A stretch of 64,000 nt of DNA from Viscum album (GCA_963277665.1 OY728130.1:1363802393-1363866392); one strand, 5' to 3'. Positions 46,937 through 60,965 are shown, counted from the stretch's first letter. Program-made: numbers and translations. The notes: a model not told the origin generated them from the letters alone.

Positions 46937-49337
46937 AAACATATAATTACCATGAATATCCTATAGTAAACCAAGGTAATATTAGATTTAATTGAAGGTT
47001 TCATGATTTGGACATACTATATAAGTTTTTCATGATCATGTTGTTTCACACTATGATTATTGTTTCTCACACTATGATTTTGATTTTTTCCAATTTATTT
47101 TATCAGGAGGAGTCATGTTAACACTAAATTTTATGGAAAATGATGTGATTACGTGCATCCAAATTCGATGATTACATGAGTAAAATATATTTTGATTGTG
47201 CCTAATATGTTATCATAATATAGGATTAGAAACATACAACATAACCAACTCTAAAACTCACTAAACAATTGAAGGATAAATGTTTCGGTGAACTCGAGTA
47301 GTGGAGACCATGGAGGGAAGAATCCTAAATTTCTTTCATGTGAGAAATGTGGAAAGAGGCACCTTAGAGAACATATCAAAGGAATGAGAAATTTTTTTAT
47401 GTGAAAAAAATGGCATCAATATGTGAATTGATAAGGAAAAATGAAGAGTTATATTGATGGATATGAATGACAAAAAAATTTAACATTTATAGTTCATATT
47501 CATATGTGTGGGGAATATAGAAATTATCCAACACATTTTCCTAATATAAGGGTTAACACTAAGACCGATGGAGGACTTATTCCATGAAAATCATTGAAGT
47601 GTATGAATTAAAGTGTTTATGTTTTTGGATTTGAAGTGTTTTTGTAAAGTGTAATATAAATTTTATTTTGGAAATAAGAATCATAAAGTATCTATATATT
47701 TTTCCACAATATTATTACACTAATGATTTGATAACATATATTGAAAGGTACTGATAACCTAGATTTTTGTTGTTCTTGTAATGTGTTAATGTCTAGTTAG
47801 GATAAAGAGATGATTGAAATTGATGAAATAAATGGGATAGTTTTAGAGAACTTAAAATTGGTTATTGATTTTATAAAATTTTGATTTAGGTCATCTTTGA
47901 TGACATTTATTTCAATTTTGGATTAATAGGAGTAGTCTGTGATATTATTTGTGGAATGAGGGTTGTGTAATTTTTTTAGCGTATATGTTTTCATGTAAGG
48001 ATAAATTAAGATTTATCGGTACCATTATGGGTTTATACGTTCAAGGATGATCATAAGTTCAAAGTCATATATATGAATTTTTAGGTTTTAAGTGATGATA
48101 TTATGAGGTTATTAAAATATTTTACTTTATTTTAGGAAGAATACTCTAGTAAGGTTCAAGTAAATATTTAGTTTTTTATATGTTTTGATGTTATGTTAAT
48201 TACTATATAATGAAAAGTGGGATATATATAATATTGAATGTTAAATATGATTTATTCACAAAGAGACATTTTTAGAGATATTTATTTTCAATATAAGGAT
48301 TATCTTTTTGGATTATATCTAAATATGATATTTTAGTAAACATTACAAAATTTAAAAATTATATTGTGATTTATCTTAGTGAGTAATGATATTTTTGTAA
48401 ATTCTTCATTATTTTAGGTATATGTATCCTTTAGGTTTAAAATGTGGTTTAGCATGAAAAATTATTTCAAAATAATGCAATTATATTTTTGGGGACGTAT
48501 GTCAAAAGGTAGAAGAAAATATTTGAGTTTAAAACATTCTATAATTTTTAAGTTATTGAGGTGAATTTGGATGTAGAAAATAATATACACTGAGCATATA
48601 GTGTTATTGTGGAAATTTGGATGTAAATGTATTATTTCATTATATTAATGTTTATATATTTTTCATATTATCATAACCTATGGAAACCATTTCTATTTTT
48701 GGAAATATTTAAAGACAAGAGGAATATTTTTCTATATTTATTTGGATTATGTGATCCATCAAAAGTTTAGTTGAGTTATTTATCGATGAAGAATTCATCA
48801 TGAATGCTCATAGTTGGGGGGAAAAGATAAGATTGTGGTGTAAAATGATTAAATAATGAAAATAAAATTTAATGTTTTTATATTTAATTAAGTTTCTAGT
48901 CTAGATGGTAAAGGAATTAGACAACACATGAAAAAAAATACAAAAATAAAAACGTATTCCCATTTATTTTATTTTAATTGAATTGATAATATTTTTAGAC
49001 ATTATTTAGTAATGGTTTTGTGATTATTATCATTCTCATGATCATTTACATTCTTGTGATCAATGATCTTTATCACTCTCCGTCATTATTTAGAGATTTA
49101 TTCTTCCTCTATGTCCATATATTTTACATTCCACTAATGTTATCATATTTTGAAACATAGTTATGTGTTATTCAATATGACCCTCACATTTCCCTTTCTC
49201 ACTTTTAAGTGGATGTTTTTAACCCTTTTTACAATGTGGATTTCCAGAAAAGGTATTTAAAAATTTAAACCCTTGAATACTGAGCCCATGTTTAAATTAT
49301 GAGGGATTGATTTATTAAAGGAGGGGGTGAGAGAGAA
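46937..49337 (+). pseudogene. gag: Interior of the B-C gypsy element with gag zinc-knuckle relic
   Basis: Reading at 47339-47430 gives CEKCGKRHL, then IKG, RNFFM, a stop, and a W-HQYV stretch. This parallels the plant Ty3/gypsy arrangement C-x2-CGK-x-H-x-G-x-C followed by a CCHC knuckle, with a stop where the second knuckle's first Cys pair would be. Capsid sequences should lie before it, in 46937-47300 and 36570-36946, but I cannot recognise them. After about 47450 nothing resembles protease, RT or integrase in the remaining 1.9 kb. The stretch ends in a strong polypurine tract. Confidence 0.6.
49317..49337 (+). promoter_or_regulatory. Polypurine tract of the B-C gypsy element
   Basis: AAAGGAGGGGGTGAGAGA plus AA immediately before TGTAACACAC, the start of LTR C. 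Confidence 0.85.
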
Positions 49338-52300
49338 TGTAACACACTATGATTTAAAAATAACACTACATTTGATAGAGTATATATTATGAAACACTGA
49401 TCTTAAACGGACCATCAAATATTATTATATAAATATGAATATTATAACATAGCCATTGAATATGTGTGCATGAATAGTATTAAGAACATTATTAAATATA
49501 CCTAATGTACCTAATCAATGAAATTTATTGATTAATTATTTGGAAATAAATAGTAAATTTTTAATAAATACATTTCACTGTTCAAAATATTTTTTATTCA
49601 AAAATTATTTTTATTGCCTCAAATGAAAGAGTATTATAATTAATTTATGAAAGAATTATAAATTTAATTTGATAAGAAATATCATTTTATAAAACATTAT
49701 AAAAAATTATCATATGTTGAATTTTTTTATTATTATAAGATTTATTTTCTTATAAATAGTGAAAATACTAATTTTTTATTAAAAAATTATTTCTCTTTCA
49801 AGATTTAACAAAGTTCCAGGTCAAATTAAATTAATTTTAAAGTAAAATTAGTTAACTTATAATGTTAGAAATATAATTATGTTCATCATTATAAATTTTT
49901 TGGTTTAATTTGGCATGAAAATGTTTTATAGGTAAAAGTGAATATTTCTAAAAAAACTATTAATCTTTGTGACTTTAAATTTTATCTTTATTAATTTCTA
50001 CCAATTATATAGATAATATCTTGAAATATGAATACCATATATGTAATAATTCAGAGTAAATTTTTTATATATAACCCTTTTATTTTTGGTTATTTTGAAT
50101 ATTAATCATGGTAAATATTTTTCTTCTCGGTATGGGTTTAATAGTTAAAATTGAGTTAAAACCATTAGGTAAGGTTTCAAAATAAACCAAAAATTTTTAT
50201 TTATCCTATTATATTGGTTTCTTTCATCAATTTTCATCCATTTATTTAATACATGTTCACTTGGACTTTTTTTGTTATGATATTTAAATAAATTCAATGA
50301 AGGAATAAAAAAATGACACTCTCTTGAATTTAATATCTGTAACTGTTTTTGAATTGATAAAACGAGGATATGTTCATTTATAAAGATTTCATAAAAAGAT
50401 AAATTATATTTTCAATATTTTTTTTAATTTTTATTATTTAAATAAGTTTCTTTTATGCTTACACAATACTGATATAATATATATTAAATTAACACAAAAA
50501 ATAACATAAATGATTTTATAAATATTGAAAATAATAAATGTTGGGTGAATTATTGTGATAAAAAAATTTCAGATTCAAACTACATTCTAGGTATTTTTTA
50601 ATGTTTTATATTTTAATTACACAACAATATTCATTAATTTGATGTCAAAGTAAAAAAGTAGTGTAAAAAAAGTCATTAAAAAGATTTTATGAAAAATAAT
50701 ATATTATTATATTATTTTAAAATCACAAAAAACATAAAAGAGGACATGTAGAATAAACAATGGTCTATAATTTCATAACATATGATATAATGAGCTAATT
50801 TATTACTTATATGCAATATTATACCACTTTTAGATGGAAAATTCATTATCATGGTCAAGGTTAAAGTCAGTTAACGAATGGGTCAAACCAAATTATAATG
50901 TTTAAAATGAAACTAAAAATTGTATACATTTAACAGAATAAGGATATTTATACATTATCCTATTCATCATAGAATATATTGAAATTTGGATGCATTTTTC
51001 TTGATAATTACTTAATTATATTTTAATATTTTTAGAAATAACAAGTGTGTCCTTTTCCTCCCACATAAAAGGACACATATTTCTCTTCATGATTATCACC
51101 ACTTTAAGCCATATAGCTCAAAAACATGCTAATTTCACTTTTTAACATCACTATAAACTAATAGTGGTTATTTTATATTTTAAATACCATTACATGATTC
51201 TTAAAAAGGAATGAAAAAGAATTATACCGAATAATAGGGAATCAAGTTTACTGAGTCATTCAAAAGAACTTCTGATACAATATCTAATTTTTTTTATCCA
51301 TAAGAAAATAATAAATATAGTATAAAAAATATACCATTATTTTATTATTATTATAATCATATAATATTTTTCCATCTCTCTTCCATCCTATGAAAATAAA
51401 AAACAACATTTGTGTGTATGTAAGACTTACCATCTCCAAAGAACAATTTAATTCATATTTCATCACCACATTACAAGGGTGGTTATAAATATTTAAATAA
51501 TAAATATATATGATATTTATGAAATAATTATTCTTATAAAATTATAATATCATATCTACCTTTTACCATTCAATCAATTGTTAAATGATAACATCAATCA
51601 TGTATACATGTAGACTACCACCTCCATGAAGTGACGTGATCCATATTCTATTTCATCTTTAAAAGAAAGGAAATATGGACATATATAATGAATATATATA
51701 TTGTATAAGATTTAGAATAATTATTTTTCAAAGGTTAATTATTAATTAACAATATTTAATTCTATCCATAAAAAATGTAAAACTGTGTCCAGGCATACGT
51801 ACGACCTACCGTCTCCATGAATAGTGCCACTAATATTTCAATCTCTACCTTTAATAGATGATTATAAATATTTATACATTAAATATATATTATATATATA
51901 TCAGTATTATTATTTTTTATATGATGTAACCATGATCAATGTAGAATGAATAAAATAATTGAAACAAAATCTATATTAAAAAGGATGCAGTTTTCACATG
52001 AAAAAATGGTTCTAAAAAATAATTGTTAATAAATTGGTGATAAAATGTTATAATTAAATAGTATATGGTATGATATATATGTGTACAGTTCTGAAATAGT
52101 TTTATAATAAAATATTATTTATTATACAGGAGGTTAAAACACATGCAATGGATATTGGACATATATAGGGGTTTCTCGTGTCACATTTTTTATTTGAGAG
52201 ATATACCATAGTCACCACTTGTTCATTTAATTTGGTGTATATAATGACCATTTTATATGATATATAATGATTAAAATTACATTAATTATGTTTAATTTTT

Positions 52301-53784
52301 CATTTTAATTTATTTATTTAATTAGGGATGTGATTCGAATGTTTCCCAAGTGGTATAAGTTTATTTCACGATCTCAATATTATTTGGGATTATTTATGTT
52401 TATGCCCCCACAGGGGAATTATTTGATATTTAAATAAAAATCCATTATATTTTCTAATCCTATAGTTATATACATAAATTAAATCATTTACATTTATTTT
52501 TCTATATTAATGTTGTCAATATAATGAAATAGTTTTTTATGGAGAATAACCTTTGTTTTTCTACTCGGGTAGGGATATTTTTCTTCCATATCCATATTTT
52601 ACGTAAAAAACCTTATATAATGATTTAAATATACTAAAATTATTTCATAATGAAATTGTTTAACATTTTTTTATAGAATGAATTATAAGTAAATCTTCTT
52701 GTATTTTTATGAATGAGGAACCTTTTATTTTTTAGTAAAAATCTGAAAGGAATTATTGTTTTATCATACTCAACATGAAAGGTATTTCTTTCCATCATGC
52801 CCACCCAATACTTTCAAACATACTTTAAAAGATTCAAATGATTATTTCAAAGAAATGTTTTTCTTTAATATGTTTCAAATATTTGATTTTAAATAATTTT
52901 TTTCTATGTGAACCATTTTGTTCCTAAAGAAATTTTCCAATGAAAATTTTCATGTAATTTAATCAATGTCAAAATCCATTAATGAATCCAATTTTTTACT
53001 AAGGATATGTTCTAATTATTATGTACACAATAATTATATTAATGGTTTATAACCATTTTTACTAGGGAAAGTATATTCTTTCTATATGATAGCTATTCTA
53101 ATATAGACAATTATTTATTTATTAGTCATATTGATTAATTTTTATTGTTTTTTAATATAATGAATGAATTGGAAATATTATGTAGTGGATACAGACTAAA
53201 CTTTCATAGCCCAAAAATGCATCAATATATCTTATAATATAAATAATGTTGGGTAATTTTATAAGGCCTTACCATTTTAAATAAAATATCCTTGGATGAG
53301 GCCTTGATTATATGTTTAAGATTTTCATAATGATACATTAAATCAGTATGTAAATGTGATTATTTCCGTAGTTATAATATCCAAAGATACATCTCAAGAT
53401 CATGTGATTACTTAAATGGATTTATTTTTTAATCCTTTATTCCACCAATATTATTAATTTTCCTTATGTTATTTTTTAAATAGAATGTATTTTTAGTTAT
53501 TTGATTTTGCATATTGGTTATTTTTTATTTATTCTATAATATAATCAATTATTCACATTCCCTTACTGAGCATCTCATCTCACCCTTATTTTGTTTCATT
53601 TCCCAGAATGTAATTTTTTTTGAATAGGTTCATAGATCCTTTCACTTTCACTATGTTTTTATATTATCAACATAATATGATACTTATGTATATAACTAGT
53701 TTAAAAATACTACTAAATTATTTTTTCCATTCGGACGTGATCACTTGTATCATATGCCAATGTAATAAAGTAACCACTGATTTT
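49338..53784 (+). repeat. LTR copy C (3' LTR of the B element)
   Basis: It begins TGTAACACACTATG and aligns with copy B over its whole length and with copy A from about 50060 onward. It holds a TATA-like box CATAAAAGG (51064-51072) and three about 189-bp repeats. Its end is followed by TGATACCAGAGTCA. The frames at 51284-51469 (-) and 53620-53874 (+) are not preserved in copies A or B. Confidence 0.75.
51350..51900 (+). repeat. Three tandem repeats of about 189 bp in LTR C
   Basis: Corresponding blocks begin at about 51410, 51599 and 51788, a constant 189-bp step. Each contains a CATACGTACGACC-like stretch followed by TCTCCATGAA. They lie about 0.3-0.8 kb downstream of the TATA-like box. Confidence 0.6.
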
Positions 53785-53785
53785 A

Positions 53786-53799
53786 TGATACCAGAGTCA
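53786..53799 (+). promoter_or_regulatory. Primer-binding-site-like sequence after LTR C
   Basis: TGATACCAGAGTCA matches 11 of 14 bases of TGGTATCAGAGCCA and lies at the same place, relative to the LTR end, as the site after LTR A. Such a site is not expected behind a 3' LTR. Confidence 0.55.
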
Positions 53800-56700
53800 G
53801 GGTTTTTAAAATGGGTCATTGTTCATGTAGTGTATATCGTAAAAATAATAATTTTCAACACTTTATTCATATAAAATACCCATAATTGAATGAAGAAAAC
53901 TAATATTATTCATTGAGTATATAATTTCAAAAATAATTTATAATTAATTTTTAAAATAGTTACCCCAGATTGATGATTTATTCATTATTTTTTGTCAACA
54001 AGGTATCCCCACTTGAATTTATGTTACTCTTGTAGATAATCCAAAGTATATTTCCTCTATTTATATTAATATATAATATAAGAATATTATAATATCACCA
54101 TCACTGTTTTTGTTACTAGTGCAGAGGTACCGACTACCTTATGTCATTCTCCATTGATTGAAATAGGAACTCTACTGGGTTTGAATAATTGTTTCACGTA
54201 TTCTTTTATATTATATGATATTTTGGTGGATTATTAGTAATTGTTTATTATGTTATTAAGATTTTTACTCTATGTATTGGAGAGAATTTTATAGTAGATT
54301 CTGTTGTGTTCAAATTTCTCACATTACTCTAAAATTATATACATTATATTATATAATTATGGTGAATAATTAGTTATTTTTTAGAGTTCCTTAAATGAAT
54401 ATTTATCCAAAATAAACCAAGTTTAAAATAATAGTAACGATATTTTTTTTTCAAATATTCTTTAACATGCACTAAATTACAAATATTAAAATATTTTTTA
54501 TTAAATAAATAAATAGATATTTATTTATTATTTGTTGATATGGTTGTAATAAAATATATCATTTCATCATTACCTTAACTCGACTAGTCCTCCTCAAAAT
54601 TTATGAACATTTATTAATCAATATATATTTATTTAAATAAATATCCATATATTATTCATTTAATAAATTAAATAATATTATATCCATAAACTCATAAATT
54701 TGTATTTATTCCTCTTTCACAAAACTAGACTAATATTTAATTTAATATATTATCTATCTAGTGAATAAATATTTATTTCTTTTATACCATGTGAATATCA
54801 GAAAATAAATTAATTACTATTATATTTGCTTCCTATTATATATAAACTATTTAATATTCATCCCGTGTTTATTCAATACTTGAATAATTTGTGTTTCAAT
54901 TTAATTCAACTACATAAATTAAATACACATTACACCACTTTTTGGGAATAATTTTTATTTAAACTATTGAATTCAAATAGAATTTAATTGAAATTTTAGA
55001 TATAATTAGTCTGTGATCCTCTAAGACACTTTCTTAGTGGAATTAGGTAGGATTTAATGAAGTACATTTTTAGAATATGACATCACATCAAGGATCCAAT
55101 AGAGAATGATGTTAATGTCATAATGAACATTAAATCATAGAAACTCTTATTATGCAATGTAATCCCTTTATCTGGACATCTCATCATGCAGGTTTCATAC
55201 TAGTGTTATCTACCTATATTATTGATTTATTTTTCTTGGAATAACTAAAATGAACTCATTGATTGAATATTTTGGTCATGGATTGAATTAGATAGTTCTA
55301 TTTAAATCAAAGGGCTAGTGATATCATCATCCATTAATCAAATGGGAAAATTCATTTCTTGAATCATTAAATTATCCTAATATGAAATGTTACATACCCA
55401 ATGTGTTCTTCCTTGTTGTGAACATAACTCATCATGGTTTTTTCAATACATCAAATTTTTTTATGCATTATATGAATTAATAATAATATAAAAACTAAGG
55501 ACCAATATAAAATTACCAATATATAGAAATACAATTAATTATAATACATATGAAATTTATATTAGTGGCCATGTCATCATAACCTTACATATGAAACATT
55601 TAATATATGAAATTTATTTGAATAATCCTCAATTTCATATTATTCATCACCCCCTAAATGTCAATCATCAATTGTATCCTATTAGAGGATTCCTTATATA
55701 CCATAAATTTTTTTATAACAATATTTTCATTGAATTTAAATATAATCATTATATATGAGAAAAAATATAACCACTCAATGTGTAAAATAATATAATGAAA
55801 TTATCGAATTAGTGATAAACAAAAGAACACTCATTATTTGAGAATATATTTATTAACATTCTAGTAATCAAATGTTAAATTAATAAAAAATAAATTACTA
55901 TTTTATTAAAGGTAGCCAAATCCAAAAATAATTCCACTTATGTTAATAAAACCAAAGGATGACCTTATTATATTTTAAATAATAAGAAAGATTATTTTGA
56001 GATATGGTTATAGTTGTTATTTCTATGTTGTATCCAAATTATATTTTACTTAATATGACTTCATCAAATTATAAAAATCCCTCAATAGTTGTATCACCAT
56101 GTATTTATGTTTTTTAATCTCTTGTAAAATTGGTTTCATTGATAAAACTATATCTTTGAGAATAAAATTGCAAAAATTTCTCATAAGATGTTATATAATC
56201 CACAATGCACTCATTTTTTAAAGAAATAGTGACTACTAACAATAAAAAGTTTTTATTTATTAATAAATTATCCTTAATATGATACTAGATCGAAATGATA
56301 CTAAGGGTAAAAGTACTAGTTTTGTATCCCCTTGAAAACTAGTACACCTATATATTCAAATACAATAGACTCTTACATTGGACTTTCTCAATTAATCTTG
56401 GATAGTTCTAATTATAATCCTGTAAAGTTCATCTAGATCAAATTTATAATTTCTGATTATTTTTTAGGAAAAATAAAAATCAATCATTAGTAAATATCAT
56501 GACATATGAGATAGATTTAGAAATACATTTTTTTATATTGAAATATATTCATTAGAAGATCATCCAATTGTGATATATCACATAATACTAGAGATATTTC
56601 AAGATATGTGGAATAAGAAAAATTTTGGAATTTAATTGTTCCATATTTTATTTCTCAATAAATTTTCAACACATATATTATGACTTAATTTATGAAAACC

Positions 56701-58570
56701 AATATATATATACATATACATAGATCTTTTTTACTAGAATCTAGGTTACCTCTTTATGTTATCTTGGAGATATTATTGAGTCTTACCTAAAAATAAGTCT
56801 ATTTTTTTCAAAATGTTATCAATATATCAATCATGGGGAACTATTTCACTCCCACAATCCTCTTAAAAAACCTGAAATATGTCTATTTTTATGAAAAAAG
56901 ACTCTTATGCATTCATTAAATTAAAATTCTATGATAATGATTATTTCTTCAATCCAAAATGTATTTATTCAAATTTCCCTACTTATTAGAAATTTATTTT
57001 ATCAATAAACCTTATGGTTTTATAATATAGACATATTCTATATGATTCATTTTAAGGAATATTTTTATGATTTTTTATTGTAATATAATGATCATGGAAG
57101 GTTTCTATGAAAGGTATAATTCTAATTGATTTATTAGGATGATTTCTGAAAGGGTTTCATCTTGAGGTCTATTGAAAACTGTGGAAACTAATCTATCCAT
57201 ATTTATAATATCATTTTTAATCCATGCATATTTTATTATTTAATAACAATTTTTTTACATCAACTATAGAATAAACAAAAATAAAAAAATTTATTTTGAT
57301 ATTTAGAATATATCATTGAATTCACATAAACATTATTATAATAGAATATTTTTATTTACTGGTAAATTATAGGATCTATTATTCTTATAAAAAAATATAT
57401 CACCTATCATGAGGAATATAAAACCACACATTTTTTCATTACATTCATATTCATTATTTATAATTAAAACAACTCCTTTCACTATGTCTTGAAAACTATT
57501 ATGTTTCCATGGAAACTCGTGTATATCAAGATCATAAATTTATTCCACTACATCAATAGAGAAGTTATTTTTTGTATATTAATTTAGTTTTTCATTACTA
57601 ATTCCTTTCATTTATAGAGATGATAATAATGTTTTTAGATTTAGGATAGATATATAATTTGACCTTTTTATTTTTCTTGTTATATTTTTTAACTAAATCT
57701 AACTTTAAAAAAATAATCTCGTCAATCCCATGAGGTTATGACATAATGGATTCCCATAAAATTCAAAGTTATATGATATTTATTAGTCAATATATTTGGA
57801 ATATGGTTATCCCTTATTATTCCATTTTTGAATCATATCCTAAAGGAAAGTAAGCGAGACTTGAAATACATTAAATACTCCCCATAAATATTCCATGTAC
57901 AACCATAACCTCTTTGATGTGTATGAGGTAATGTGAGTTAATTATATATTTATTATATATATTTTTATGATCAATTAATATATTATTATGATATTTTATG
58001 AAAAAAACATGGATAATCATATATCTTTAACTAATTGAATTCATTACTTTCACTTTTCAATCCTAAAACATATTTTTTAAATCTCATATAGTTCATTAAT
58101 TTAATGCTAGACTCTTTTTAGAATAGTTTTAGTGGTCATAATTAAATAAATATTGAATCATTTTGTGTTTAATTTATTCTTAGTGGGTTCATTTTCTAAA
58201 ACCTAATAAGTATGTAAAATAACTTATAGTGCTACCTCAGAATTTTTTAAAAAATCGTCCAAATGTACCAATTATGAGTAATTTTATTTTTAATTGATAA
58301 TAAATTATTTTATGAAAACTAGTTATAATTATTATATTTTATATTCATAATTAATTATTGATATTGTACAATTGATATTAAAATATTACTAAACTATTAT
58401 GTATGAAATTCCATGGAAAAATAATTTCAAAAATGAAATAATGTATCATTGTGTCAAAAAAAAAGACATGGAGAAAAATGTTTTTGTATAACTCAATAAA
58501 AAAAATAGTTTTATAAGAATTAATTCACATATAGTTCAAATGTTTTTTTGATTCAATTTGTTGACATAGG
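53800..58570. other. Unassigned A+T-rich DNA, probably eroded repeats
   Basis: No coding similarity found. The first part might be the interior of a further copy of the B-C family, since it follows a primer-binding-site-like sequence, but no gag motif is visible. The right part may be an LTR read on the minus strand (see the polypurine tract at 58571-58586). Confidence 0.35.
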
Positions 58571-58586
58571 TTCCCCCCTTTTTCAG
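58571..58586 (-). promoter_or_regulatory. Possible minus-strand polypurine tract
   Basis: On the minus strand GAAAAAGGGGGGAACC is followed by TATGTCAACAAATTG, which could open an LTR running toward lower coordinates. The matching 5' LTR was not located. Confidence 0.35.
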
Positions 58587-60379
58587 ATATCTATATAGTT
58601 CATTGTACTTCTTGTATTTTTTTTTAAAATCATCAAATATTATATTTGAATACAAATATATGAGATATGAATATAATTTAACACCCATGAAGGATAAATA
58701 TTACATGAAATGATGAATATATCTGAATTAGAATATTTTTATTACTTTTTATTTTCATTATAGTTCTTATTCTAATGACCATTCTCACCAATTGTAATGT
58801 AGATAACATCTTGTTTATTACCCTCCCTCTAAATATTTTTTCACTTTGAAGGAAATTGAAAATGATCCAGTGATATTGAATTTTTCATGGGGTTTTAAAC
58901 CTAGTTATTAACCTTCTTCACCAATTGTTGTAAAGAAACATTTCCCCACCGATCCTTATATAATGGTTGAATAATTGTCAAAATAATTTTGAGTGGATTC
59001 TCCATATTGTTCATCATATAATTAATTTTGAATATAGACATGATTAGTGGTAAGTATGACAATATTTGGTTAACAGAATTTTTATTACTCAAAAGGAAGA
59101 CTAGAATTGATGAATAATCAACGTAATTGAACATATTAGAGGGGAAATATCTATCTATTAATCCATTTTATAGTTCAAACAAGAAATTATAGATACAATC
59201 TCATTTATATTTATCTTACCTTATACCTTATCAATTTCTAAGAGACGACATATTATAGTGTAATCATCCATTTTCTTGGGTTTTATCATCAGATCTTTGG
59301 GAATATCCTAAATCTCAAAAAAATAGACTTTTGAATAATTCGTTATGTATCTCAATATAGCTATATTTTTTACACTCACTCGCTTTCTTGCATGGATGAT
59401 CAAGAATACTGTATTCTATCACATAATAAAAAAATTTCAATAGTACTGTAGTGTATAAAAGAATATACCAATCATGGATATTTATGCTAGTGAGGAACTT
59501 TTCTTTGTTAGTAAATTATCGTAGTGTTCCCATGGTTTTACTTCAAATTTTAAATAAATAAATAATTTTTGTTTTTATCACTTTATCACGATTAATGGGT
59601 TTGACATAATAATTTTATTATTATTGGTCTTCAACAATTTTAAAAATTTAAAATAACCCAAACCACTAGACTTATAATATTTTTTCACATTGATATTCTA
59701 GTATCACTTTACATTACTCAAAATTGGTCCGATAAAATTACTCAATCATATTTAGGTATGTAGCGATTCCCACTATAATAACATGTATTTCATTAATCTA
59801 TTGAGTTGAATCCATACTCATAAAATCTTGAACTCAAATTTCATTAAATATTTCCCCCATGTTAATTTTTTTTATTGAGGATTTGAACCACTAATTCTAG
59901 CTATTTTAGGTTGAAAAAAATTAATTACAAAACCCCAATAAATGAAAGTTTCTTTATGAGGTTTAGACCAAAACCTTGATATATGTTTGTATTCTAACTA
60001 ATGTTAAAGAAGTTAAATATGAATTAATATTTTTTATGATGGACTTTTTTTATCCTTATGCATAATAATTCATTTATTTTATCCCTTACATGTTTTTTAA
60101 TATTATATGGTTTCTCATAATTAATTACTTATATCAAATTAACCAAATTATATGTAACACTTTCGGTTTATTTCATCATACATGCCTGTTAATTAATTTA
60201 CTTATGGAAAACACATTTAAATATAAAATAAAATTACTCAATAAATAAATAAATAACCATGCTCATTAAAAATAATTTAGACACGAGACATGATCTTCAA
60301 ATTTTAATTACATTTCAATTTATCGACTAGAAGATAAACCATACCTTGACATTTAGCTAATAATATATTGAGTCAATCA
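58587..60379. other. Unassigned A+T-rich DNA
   Basis: If the tract at 58571 is real, this would be the eroded interior of a minus-strand element. The 77-codon minus frame at 58901-59134 and a vague RT-like stretch on the minus strand near 59260-59320 are too weak to assign. Confidence 0.3.
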
Positions 60380-60634
60380 TGTTGGAACCTATATGTTATG
60401 GTAGTTTTCATAATAATTTATAACTACAAATTCTACTCATTTTCCCATTTAATATCTCTATGTAAATCAATTATATCATACTAAACAATATACATTAATA
60501 AGGCAATAAATTTCATTTATAAATCCATATGTTTACAAGTGTATTTTTACATGTATTTTTTGATGCCCCTTAGTTGTGTAATATTATGTGTAAGACATAC
60601 TATTCATAGGATTTTTAGAGTTCCTGGAAATGAA

Positions 60635-60965
60635 CCGATGTTCGACACACCGATGATCGACACACTAATGTTCGACACACTGATGTTGGAGACACCGATG
60701 TTGGACACACCGATGTTCGACACACCGATGTTCGCACACCATTGTTCGGCACACCGATGTTTGACACACCGATGTTCGACACACCGATGTTCGACACACC
60801 GATGTTCGACACACCAATGTTCAACACACCGATGTTTGAAACACCAATGTTCAACACACTGATGTTGTACATAGAAATGTTTGACCCACTGATGTTAGAC
60901 ACACCAATGTTCGACACACCAATGTTGGACACACCGATGTTCGACACACAAGAGTTAGATACACT
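60635..60965. repeat. 15-bp minisatellite, about 22 units, within the LTR
   Basis: The unit is close to ACACCGATGTTCGAC. All units are 15 bp except one shortened by a base near 60735. Because 15 is a multiple of 3, every frame repeats a pentapeptide. That explains the open frames 60539-60862 and 60742-60987 on the plus strand (MFDTP units, two frames because of the 14-bp unit) and 60615-61091 on the minus strand (SNIGV units). I regard these as by-products, not proteins. A degenerate GATGAAA-type tail runs to about 61075. Confidence 0.9.

Larger units (their letters stand above)
32185..53784 (+). mobile_element. Ty3/gypsy element with 4.4-kb LTRs, gag-only interior, split by a younger insertion
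   Basis: LTR B (32185-about 36553) and LTR C (49338-about 53784) are diverged direct repeats. Between them lies about 2.8 kb of own sequence (36554-36946 and 46937-49337), interrupted by the 10-kb element at 36947-46931. A gypsy-type zinc-knuckle gag relic is at about 47300-47440 and a clear polypurine tract ends at 49337. No pol similarity was seen and the space is too small for it. LTR C is itself followed by a primer-binding-site-like sequence, so the right boundary may be a junction of tandem copies rather than a true element end. Confidence 0.75.

Noticed and set aside
59260..59330. Reverse-transcriptase-like stretch on the minus strand
   Set aside because: Only a few scattered residues fit, with required gaps and no catalytic box nearby.
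60635..60965. CRISPR-like array
   Set aside because: Direct head-to-tail 15-bp units without spacers in plant DNA; a minisatellite.
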